Positions 1-4,486 of a stretch of 5,854 nucleotides of DNA are shown here, in pieces. The stretch is taken from assembly GCA_011773575.1 (NCBI GenBank), contig WVXJ01000083.1, positions 15,556 through 21,409 of the forward strand, read 5' to 3'. Position 1 is the stretch's first letter, and each line of letters starts with the position of its first letter. This stretch comes from Armatimonadota bacterium (GTDB lineage: Bacteria; Armatimonadota; Hebobacteria; Hebobacterales; WVXJ01). A program made the position numbers and the translations under genes. The notes below the pieces were generated by a model. That model saw nothing but the letters and a program-made list of their open reading frames with translations. It had not been told where the DNA came from and ran no database searches.

Positions 1-585
1 GCGGAAACCGCGGCTGCGGTGGGTTGTACGCGCATGATAACCTACATCTGGCCCAGTTCAGATACGCTTACCTTCGAAGAGAACTTCCGCTTCCATGTGG
101 ATCGCTTGCGCCCTATCGCTGAGATACTGGCGGAGAAGGGATGTAGATTCGGTTTGGAGTTTCTCGGGCCCTGGACAGTCCGCAAGGACGCCCGTTACGA
201 ATTCATCCACAACATGGATGGCATGCTGGCTCTCTGTGCGGCCGTGGGAACGGACAACATGGGGCTGCTGCTGGATTGTTGGCATTGGTATACGGCCGGC
301 GGGCGTGTTGAGCAGATCAACAAATTACGAGATGAAGACATTGTATGTGTACACATAAACGATGCCCCGGCCGGTATCGCCATGGATGAGCAAATAGACA
401 CCGTGCGCTGTCTGCCCGGGGAGACCGGCGTAATTGATATCAGGGGTTTCTTGAGTGCCTTGGCGGAGATTGGTTACAGCGGACCGGTTGTAGTGGAGCC
501 TTTCAATGAACGGCTGAAGAATCTGCCGCCCAAGCAGGCACTACAAGAAACTGCCGCGGCGCTGAAAGAAGTATGGAGTTGGTAG
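1..585 (+). CDS. Sugar phosphate isomerase/epimerase-type TIM-barrel protein, 5'-truncated
   Basis: The reading frame is open from the first base, so the true start lies before the window; the GTG at 19 is only an internal codon. 194 residues are visible, ending in TAG. The sequence fits the xylose-isomerase-like/AP-endonuclease-2 TIM-barrel family. Candidate divalent-metal ligands fall at the ends of successive strands: Glu53 in LEFLGP, Asp92 in LLLDCWHWY, His118 in VHINDA and Glu166 in VVVEPF, with His95 three residues after the Asp. The Asp-to-His spacings (+3 and +26) match my memory of the ketose 3-epimerase members. About 80-100 N-terminal residues (first barrel strands) are probably missing. 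The reaction would be aldose/ketose or inositol-type isomerisation or epimerisation in the cytoplasm; the substrate cannot be read from sequence. A perfect hairpin follows 52 nt after the stop. Family assignment is firm, specific function unknown. Confidence 0.85.
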   Translation, partial: AETAAAVGCTRMITYIWPSSDTLTFEENFRFHVDRLRPIAEILAEKGCRFGLEFLGPWTVRKDARYEFIHNMDGMLALCAAVGTDNMGLLLDCWHWYTAGGRVEQINKLRDEDIVCVHINDAPAGIAMDEQIDTVRCLPGETGVIDIRGFLSALAEIGYSGPVVVEPFNERLKNLPPKQALQETAAALKEVWSW

Positions 586-884
586 AGGCGGGTATCGTGT
601 TTCAATGACGAAGCATAGCCTTTCAAAGGGTAAGAAACACAAACTCCCCGATGAGACGGGGAGTTTGTGCATCGTATTCAATTGTCAGTGTGAATCTTCC
701 TCAGACCGTTCCTGAGACCCCCGTGTTGGACCTGCCGATGTCGGACTTCCCGGCATCAGGTTTGGCATCACCGTTTGCCGCTAGCCGCAGGCTGCTGTAA
801 AAAAAGCAGGGGAGGCCAGGCAAAGCAACCATCACGGAGATGCCGTCCAGTTCCGCACGGAAGGCCTATTCTAGTGGGCGAAGG
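586..884. other. Convergent intergenic region, no convincing gene
   Basis: Besides the 638-669 hairpin I see only weak structure: CTCAG/CTGAG at 700-704/712-716 with a 7-nt loop, and an A7 run at 799-805 (T7 on the minus strand) without a stem before it. A minus-strand ORF of 43 codons (701-832, ATG start) has no Shine-Dalgarno and no recognisable protein features, so it is not called. If the KGG transcript runs to the hairpin, this region gives it a 3' UTR of more than 200 nt. Confidence 0.5.
638..669. terminator. Perfect 13-bp hairpin between convergent genes, likely bidirectional terminator
   Basis: The arms CACAAACTCCCCG (638-650) and CGGGGAGTTTGTG (657-669) are exactly complementary around a 6-nt loop. 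The hairpin sits between the stop of the plus-strand TIM-barrel gene (585) and the stop of the minus-strand KGG gene (885). Read on the minus strand it is followed by TTTCTTACC, a passable U-rich tail; read on the plus strand the tail is CATCGTATTC, which is poor. It therefore looks more like an intrinsic terminator for the minus-strand transcript, though a stem this strong could stop or protect both transcripts. Confidence 0.7.
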
Positions 885-1100
885 TCAGGACGCTCGACGA
901 CCTCTCGCCACAAGTTGGCGAACTCTCTGTCCACCCTTCCGTCCGATTCGCTCGTAGAAGCGAGGGCCGTGGCGGCTCTTGGTGGTTTCCCCACCTTTTC
1001 GTCCGATGGTCTGATAGAATTCCGGGCCATGACGAGTCTTTGTAGCGCGGCCCCCTTTGCGGCCTGCCTCCCGGACTGTCATACCTCCTCGTTCTGCCAT
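885..1100 (-). CDS. KGG-repeat small basic protein (general-stress/GsiB-like motif family)
   Basis: A 71-residue, highly basic, Gly/Arg/Lys-rich protein consisting almost wholly of three repeats with a strict 20-residue period. GRKGG occurs at residues 13-17, 33-37 and 53-57, separated by linkers of the form (T/S)RHGPxFYxxI. This is the KGG motif seen in bacterial stress-induced small proteins (Bacillus GsiB, plant Em/LEA-like). Such proteins are hydrophilic and thought to be induced by stress or dehydration; their biochemistry is poorly defined. The ATG at 1098-1100 is chosen because AGGAGG lies 8 nt upstream. The next in-frame ATG (residue 7, 1080-1082) has an AGGAGG only 1 nt away, which is too close. 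No membrane segment, signal peptide or cysteine is present. The gene stands alone on its strand, with its own probable promoter, a structured leader and a downstream hairpin. Family call is confident; role is inference. Confidence 0.85.
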   Translation of the reverse strand: MAERGGMTVREAGRKGGRATKTRHGPEFYQTIGRKGGETTKSRHGPRFYERIGRKGGQRVRQLVARGRRAS

Positions 1101-1108
1101 GGGAGACT

Positions 1109-1116
1109 CCTCCTCT
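1109..1116 (-). promoter_or_regulatory. Strong Shine-Dalgarno of the KGG gene
   Basis: The minus strand reads AGAGGAGG followed by an 8-nt spacer and ATG at 1100. It is the best ribosome-binding site in the window and decides the start of the KGG gene. The sequence CTCCC just before the ATG could pair with GGGAG farther up the leader (1148-1153 region), which would occlude the start. Confidence 0.8.
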
Positions 1117-1200
1117 CTTTAGTGCCTAATCGGTCAGGCAATCCGGTCCTCCCTGCTCGGAAAACCCGCCTTTGGCATCCGTCAGTTTGCCTGACGACAT
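1117..1200 (-). promoter_or_regulatory. Structured 5' leader of the KGG gene with competing stems
   Basis: On the minus-strand transcript, GTCAGGCAA (1187-1195) is perfectly complementary to TTGCCTGAC (1133-1141), 45 nt apart. Within this long helix a TCCG/CGGA stem (1158-1161/1142-1145) abuts it and could stack on it. A GCC-AAA-GGC mini-hairpin (1168-1176) lies on the other side, giving a three-way-junction shape. Two local hairpins compete for the same arms: CGTCAG/CTGACG with loop GCAAA (1180-1196), and TGCCT/AGGCA with an 8-nt loop (1123-1140). Mutually exclusive pairing ahead of a strong ribosome-binding site is typical of riboswitches and attenuators, but I cannot match it to a known class. 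Confidence 0.45.
1126..1200 (-). CDS. Possible 24-residue leader peptide (uORF) upstream of the KGG gene
   Basis: A 25-codon minus-strand ORF begins with ATG at 1198-1200 and ends with TAG at 1126-1128, 25 nt before the KGG start codon. Its ATG lies 7 nt after a perfect TATAAT, so the mRNA could begin at or one base before this ATG and be leaderless; the discriminator ends in AGGG but cannot act as a Shine-Dalgarno if untranscribed. The peptide begins MSSGKLTDAKGG, continues FSEQGGPDCLTD and so carries one KGG triplet. It spans almost the whole inverted-repeat region of the leader, so ribosomes on it would change which hairpins form. An ORF of this length can arise by chance, and the same bases may be only structured RNA. 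Confidence 0.3.
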   Translation of the reverse strand: MSSGKLTDAKGGFSEQGGPDCLTD

Positions 1201-1207
1201 CCCTAGT

Positions 1208-1213
1208 ATTATA
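1208..1213 (-). promoter_or_regulatory. -10 element (TATAAT) of the probable KGG-gene promoter
   Basis: A perfect TATAAT on the minus strand lies in an AT-rich stretch about 110 nt upstream of the KGG start. At 17-nt spacing the -35 position reads GTTAGA (1231-1236), a poor match to TTGACA, so activation or an alternative sigma factor is plausible. Transcription should start near 1200-1201. Confidence 0.6.
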
Positions 1214-1214
1214 C

Positions 1215-1310
1215 GCTTTTGTACATAAAATCTAACCAAGCGGATGGCTAATTTACGATTCTTTGTTAGCTTGGGTACACAAGAATAGACGCTTTGTTAT
1301 CACTTAACAA
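1215..1310. promoter_or_regulatory. AT-rich repeated elements upstream of the KGG promoter, possible operators
   Basis: Three kinds of repeat are seen. First, GCTTTTGTACATAA (1215-1228) and GCTTGGGTACACAA (1269-1282) share 11 of 14 bases and are 54 bp apart; the first copy overlaps the -10/-35 spacer. Second, CTTTGTTA occurs exactly at 1261-1268 and 1292-1299, 31 bp apart. Third, TTGTTA-TCACT-TAACAA (1294-1310) is a perfect 6-bp inverted repeat with a 5-nt spacer. Spacings near whole helical turns and location upstream of and across a promoter suggest protein-binding sites; the binding protein is unknown. Confidence 0.4.
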
Positions 1311-1416
1311 GTAAGCCGATAATTGCTCCGAGCGGGATTCATACCTTATGAGACGCAAGGGAGCCATTAAATGTCTCAATCGTAAGAAGGAAGTGCTCTC
1401 TGGCGCAGGAAGATTC
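1311..1416. other. Spacer after the phosphohexomutase gene, no strong terminator
   Basis: Downstream of the mutase stop on the minus strand I see only weak inverted repeats: TGAGAC/GTCTCA with a long loop (within 1350-1377) and GCTCC/GGAGC (1325-1329/1360-1364). Neither is followed by a T-run. Read-through from the mutase operon into the KGG region is therefore possible. No gene is visible. Confidence 0.4.
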
Positions 1417-2832
1417 CTACTTGCCCATGACCAGGTTTTCTCCGGCCTTGAGGAGGTGGCCGACGCTCTCTTGGCTCTTTGCTTCGGCGTAAATGCGGAT
1501 GAGCGGCTCGGTTCCCGAGGGGCGTATCAGCAGCCACGCATTGTCTTCAAGAAAGAACTTCCGTCCATCCAGTGAATTCTCATCAACCACGGATTTACCT
1601 GCAATTTGTTCCGGTGAAGCCTTTGTCAACCTTTCTAGTGCGTATTTCTTGTCTTCTTGACTGAGACGAACATCCAGACGCTCGAAATAGTGAGGCCCTC
1701 CCACATATCCCCACAACAGTTCCAACAATTCAGGTACTGATTTGCCCTCCGTCGCCATAAACTCACAGATGCGGAGCGCCGCCAGACAGGCGTCTCGTTC
1801 CGGTATGTGCCCCGCAAATCCGGTCCCACCGCTTTCTTCTCCTCCAATGGTTACTTCTCGGCTGAGCATCAGTTTCGCCACGTTCTTGAAACCGACCGGA
1901 GTCTCCAAGAGAGGGACTTTGAAATGGGCCGCGAGTGCGTCTATCATGGAGGTCATATTGACGGTTCGCACGAGAGCGCCTCTCTCTTTCCTGTTTCTTA
2001 GCAGATGCAAAGCGAGGAGTGCCATCATGCGGTGAGTGCTGATGAATTCTCCACCGGCCATTATGCCCAGGCGGTCTCCATCCCCGTCCAAAGCGAACCC
2101 GACGTCAACCCCCGGTGCCCGTGTAAGGGGGAGCGATGCCCCCAGATTGTCCTCAATAGGCTCAGGGTTGACTCCCCCGAAGAGGGGGTTGCGCTCCGCT
2201 CTGACGGCTTCGACCTGGCAGCCGGCCTTTTCCAGGAGTGTATCGAGATAGCCGGTGCCGGCGGCATGCATATTATCAACTACTACTTTCAGCCCTGCTC
2301 TGCGGATTGATTCCAAGTCTGCGAGTTGGCTTAAACGCTCGACATAGGCAGTCTGAAGATTGGTGCTCTTTGCCGGCGGGGATGCCAAAATGTCGTAGTC
2401 CTCCGGGACTTCGCCGGATTCCAGGAGTGCATTTGCACGGTCACGCACCGGGTCAGTGATCTCCGTGGGCGCGGACGCTCCATCCGCAGTCTTAATCTTG
2501 AAGCCATTCCATTGTGAAGGATTGTGGCTGGCTGTGATGATTGCCGCGCCGCCCAAGCCGTTGGCGGCTACGTGGTAAGAGGCTGCCGGAGTTATCGCGG
2601 GCCTGTCAGAGATTGAAACTGAGATTCCTTTCTCGGCAAGGGCCGCGGCGGCAACGGCGGCGAATTTCTCAGATAAGAAGCGAGCGTCGAAAGAGACCAG
2701 GATGGGCCGGCTCTCCTTGTTTGCCAACAGCCATTCCGCATAGCCGGTGGCAACGGCCCAGACTCTGGGAAAAGTGAAATCTCTTGCAATGACCGCTCGC
2801 CAGCCATCGGTTCCAAAAGCAATTGGTTTCAT
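1417..2832 (-). CDS. Phosphohexomutase (phosphoglucomutase/phosphomannomutase family)
   Basis: A complete 471-residue alpha-D-phosphohexomutase, of typical length. Domain 1 begins FGTDGWR (6-12) and holds the phosphoserine loop TASHNP (100-105, Ser102 the phosphate carrier). The Mg-binding loop DGDGDR (249-254) marks domain 2. The sugar-specificity loop GEESGG (331-336) lies in domain 3. The phosphate-binding loop RPSGTEP (437-443) is in the C-terminal domain. It interconverts hexose-6-phosphate and hexose-1-phosphate in the cytoplasm; glucose versus mannose cannot be decided, as the GEESGG loop occurs in dual-specificity members. All catalytic motifs are intact. The start is fixed by the conserved N-terminus and by GGAGA 8 nt upstream. 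It lies 81 nt downstream of an NDP-sugar pyrophosphorylase gene on the same strand, which would use its product. It is the last gene of the apparent operon. Confidence 0.95.
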   Translation of the reverse strand: MKPIAFGTDGWRAVIARDFTFPRVWAVATGYAEWLLANKESRPILVSFDARFLSEKFAAVAAAALAEKGISVSISDRPAITPAASYHVAANGLGGAAIITASHNPSQWNGFKIKTADGASAPTEITDPVRDRANALLESGEVPEDYDILASPPAKSTNLQTAYVERLSQLADLESIRRAGLKVVVDNMHAAGTGYLDTLLEKAGCQVEAVRAERNPLFGGVNPEPIEDNLGASLPLTRAPGVDVGFALDGDGDRLGIMAGGEFISTHRMMALLALHLLRNRKERGALVRTVNMTSMIDALAAHFKVPLLETPVGFKNVAKLMLSREVTIGGEESGGTGFAGHIPERDACLAALRICEFMATEGKSVPELLELLWGYVGGPHYFERLDVRLSQEDKKYALERLTKASPEQIAGKSVVDENSLDGRKFFLEDNAWLLIRPSGTEPLIRIYAEAKSQESVGHLLKAGENLVMGK

Positions 2833-2840
2833 TTCTAGTA

Positions 2841-2845
2841 TCTCC
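2841..2845 (-). promoter_or_regulatory. Shine-Dalgarno of the phosphohexomutase gene
   Basis: GGAGA on the minus strand, 8 nt before the ATG at 2832. It supports this start; the upstream genes in this array lack such a site. Confidence 0.65.
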
Positions 2846-2865
2846 GTTATTTGTCTAGGGCTGCG

Positions 2866-2871
2866 ATTATA
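2866..2871 (-). promoter_or_regulatory. Possible internal -10 (TATAAT) before the phosphohexomutase gene
   Basis: A perfect TATAAT lies in the 81-nt spacer, about 33 nt before the mutase start. No good -35 is present: with an 18-nt spacer the hexamer is CCGACG, 3 of 6 matches. It would give a short leader containing the GGAGA ribosome site, so the mutase could be transcribed separately. One hexamer alone is weak evidence. Confidence 0.3.
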
Positions 2872-2913
2872 TGATGCATCTTAGGAAACCGTCGGAGGCG
2901 TTGGCTGCCCATA

Positions 2914-3963
2914 TTACTCCTCTGGAGAGCGGGCGCCCAACTCTTCGACGGCAGTGTCATCAAGTATTCTTTTTGGGTCAATCTTCTGTCTGGCACCGAT
3001 AACAGAGTTCGTGATTCGGGCTCCCTGTCCGACTTGCACCTTCTCCCAAAGAACGCTTTTGCACACAACCGCTCCCGCTTCTATTATAGAGCCGGGCCCA
3101 ATCACTGTGTCGGAGATTTCAGCATCAGGCCCGACAGTGGCTCCGGCCCCGATGATAACAGGTGCGATCAGTGTCGCCCCGGGATGAACCTGTGCACCTT
3201 TGCCTTGCCATATTCGGGGAGAAATCTCTGGTTCTTTGATGCTTACCTGGATTCGACCCGCCAACAAATCGCGGTGGGCCTCCAGGTATCTGTTTACTGT
3301 TCCGATATCCATCCAATAGCAGTCTTCGGGATAACCGAACATCGGCATCCCTTCTTCCAGGCATTTGGGCCAGAACTCTCGTTCCACAGAAAAGGGAGTG
3401 CCTTTCACCGGCATCTTGTCAAGTGTCTCCGGTTCAAAGAGCCAGGCGCCCGCATTGATGTAGTTACTGGGCGCTTCTTCCGGCGCCGGTTTTTCAACAA
3501 ATCTGCGAAGCCGGCCGTCGGCCTCCATATCTACCACTCCATAGCCACTGGGGTCTTCCACGCGGGCGAGCGAAATTGTCATCTGCGCTTTGCGGGTCCG
3601 GTGAAATTGAATCATCTTCTCGAGGTTCAGGTCGGTGAGAATATCTCCATTAAGCACCAGAAATGTCTCTTCTCCGAGGAGATGTTGGGCATTTCTTATG
3701 GCCCCGCCGGAGCCGAGGGGAATGTCCTCCAGGAGAAACTCCAAATTGACGCCGAAAGAACTGCCGTCACCAAAGCAGTCACGGATCATCTCCGGAAGAT
3801 GGTTGACTGCGAGGATGACATCCATCAGTCCGTGGCGACGCAGCCAGGTCAGCATCCTCTCCAAAAACGGCGTGTTTGCCAGAGGCACGATGCTCTTGGG
3901 TCGCGCCCAAGTGAGAGGGTAGAGCCTGGTTCCGAATCCACCTGCCAGGATTAGAACTTTCAT
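2914..3963 (-). CDS. NDP-sugar pyrophosphorylase (sugar-1-phosphate nucleotidyltransferase) with beta-helix tail
   Basis: A complete 349-residue protein. The N-terminal Rossmann-like nucleotidyltransferase domain (about 1-235) has the signature LAGGFGTRLYPLT (6-18) with Lys23 in RPKSIVPL. It also has LGSGGA (83-88), the metal-binding NGD (105-107), VEKP (156-159), NAG (170-172) and WMDIGT (218-223). From about 250 to 325 it carries hexapeptide-type repeats (VHPGATLIAPVIIGAGATVG and on), a left-handed beta-helix used for oligomerisation or allostery. The enzyme joins a hexose-1-phosphate to an NTP, releasing pyrophosphate, in the cytoplasm. The two-domain layout resembles GDP-mannose and glucose-1-phosphate nucleotidyltransferases; the nucleotide and sugar are not decided. 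The ATG is fixed by the MKVLILAGG start, though no Shine-Dalgarno is visible in the 44-nt gap after the regulator gene. The mutase gene downstream supplies its likely substrate. Confidence 0.93.
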   Translation of the reverse strand: MKVLILAGGFGTRLYPLTWARPKSIVPLANTPFLERMLTWLRRHGLMDVILAVNHLPEMIRDCFGDGSSFGVNLEFLLEDIPLGSGGAIRNAQHLLGEETFLVLNGDILTDLNLEKMIQFHRTRKAQMTISLARVEDPSGYGVVDMEADGRLRRFVEKPAPEEAPSNYINAGAWLFEPETLDKMPVKGTPFSVEREFWPKCLEEGMPMFGYPEDCYWMDIGTVNRYLEAHRDLLAGRIQVSIKEPEISPRIWQGKGAQVHPGATLIAPVIIGAGATVGPDAEISDTVIGPGSIIEAGAVVCKSVLWEKVQVGQGARITNSVIGARQKIDPKRILDDTAVEELGARSPEE

Positions 3964-4007
3964 GTATCTAAATCAGTCAACAGAACTAGGGTTACGGATC
4001 CACAGAG

Positions 4008-4385
4008 TCATTGGCCCTGGCCAGAGAGGGCTTGCTCAATGGTCTCTTTGAGTTGCTGCTCCGCTATCGGCTTGACCACATAGCCAATCGCTCCAGCAGC
4101 CTTTGCCTCCTCCAAGCGTTGCCTATCATCATACGCAGACAGCACAACTACCGGCAAGGGAGAGTGTGTCATTATCTTGCGGGAGGCCTCGATCCCGTCC
4201 ATGTCAGGCAGGCCGATATCCATTACCACAATATCGGGCTTCAACCGCAGCGCTTCGGCTATACCGTTAGCCCCGTCACGGGCCGTTCCAACAACATCAT
4301 AGCCCAACCGGGCCAATTGCTCGCAGATGACGCGGAGGACAATGAACTCGTCTTCCACCACGAGGATCCTGGCATTAGAGGCCAT
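4008..4385 (-). CDS. Single-domain response regulator (receiver only)
   Basis: A 125-residue CheY-like receiver and nothing more. The acidic pair is Glu11-Asp12 (LVVEDE), the phospho-acceptor Asp56 in VVMDIGLPDMDG, the switch residue Ser83 in VVLSAYDD, and the conserved lysine Lys105 in YVVKP with Tyr102 before it. The residues needed for phosphorylation by a histidine kinase are present. The sequence style (GYDVVGTARDGANGI, AGAIGYVVKP) resembles receivers of ANTAR-type antiterminators, but no output domain follows; the gene stops 14 residues after the last strand region and the next gene starts 44 nt later. The ATG at 4385 is preferred because the receiver starts at once after it. An in-frame TTG at 4475 would add 30 unconserved residues. 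No kinase is in the window. Role in surface-glycan control is guesswork from position between an lptD-like gene and sugar genes. Confidence 0.9.
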   Translation of the reverse strand: MASNARILVVEDEFIVLRVICEQLARLGYDVVGTARDGANGIAEALRLKPDIVVMDIGLPDMDGIEASRKIMTHSPLPVVVLSAYDDRQRLEEAKAAGAIGYVVKPIAEQQLKETIEQALSGQGQ

Positions 4386-4386
4386 G

Positions 4387-4399
4387 ATAGATATTCTAT
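4387..4399 (-). promoter_or_regulatory. Possible leaderless promoter of the regulator gene: TAGAAT 7 nt before ATG, within an inverted repeat
   Basis: On the minus strand TAGAAT (4393-4398) is followed by exactly 7 nt and the ATG at 4385, the spacing expected if transcription starts at the start codon. No Shine-Dalgarno exists upstream of this ATG. The element lies within a perfect inverted repeat ATAGA-ATA-TCTAT (4387-4399). The -35 position (GATTTT) is not recognisable. The form recalls the leaderless TANNNT promoters known in Deinococcus-Thermus. Tentative. Confidence 0.35.
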
Positions 4400-4486
4400 T
4401 CGACGTTTGTTTCCTAAAATCCTGCGCGGATTTCACCAGAACAGCAGCGGTATTTTGTGGAGCATGTGCCAGCAAGAGTTGCCGTA

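Noticed and set aside
701..832. 43-codon minus-strand ORF downstream of the KGG gene
   Set aside because: No ribosome-binding site, no recognisable features and length expected by chance.
885..1064. 60-bp period repeat as a CRISPR or minisatellite array
   Set aside because: The period is the 20-residue protein repeat; units differ at many bases and there are no unique spacers.
1130..1200. Cyclic-di-GMP-I (GEMM) riboswitch in the KGG leader
   Set aside because: GGCAAAC and a GGGTT-like segment are present, but the GACGCAAAGC core is imperfect (GATGCCAAAGGC), the P2 hairpin is missing and the tetraloop-receptor arrangement cannot be drawn.
840..1235. 131-codon plus-strand frame over the KGG gene and its leader
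   Set aside because: Its product shows no family features, whereas the minus strand encodes a perfect KGG repeat protein with a strong ribosome site.
1325..1364. tRNA-like stem GCTCC/GGAGC with an inner GGGATTC
   Set aside because: Too short, no cloverleaf arms, no T-arm consensus and no CCA end in the right place.
3034..3954. 306-codon open frame on the plus strand
   Set aside because: Fully antisense to the intact NDP-sugar pyrophosphorylase gene, with low-complexity unfamiliar protein; a shadow frame.
4386..4475. N-terminal extension of the receiver to a TTG at 4475
   Set aside because: The extra 30 residues are not part of the receiver fold, TTG is rare, and no Shine-Dalgarno precedes it.
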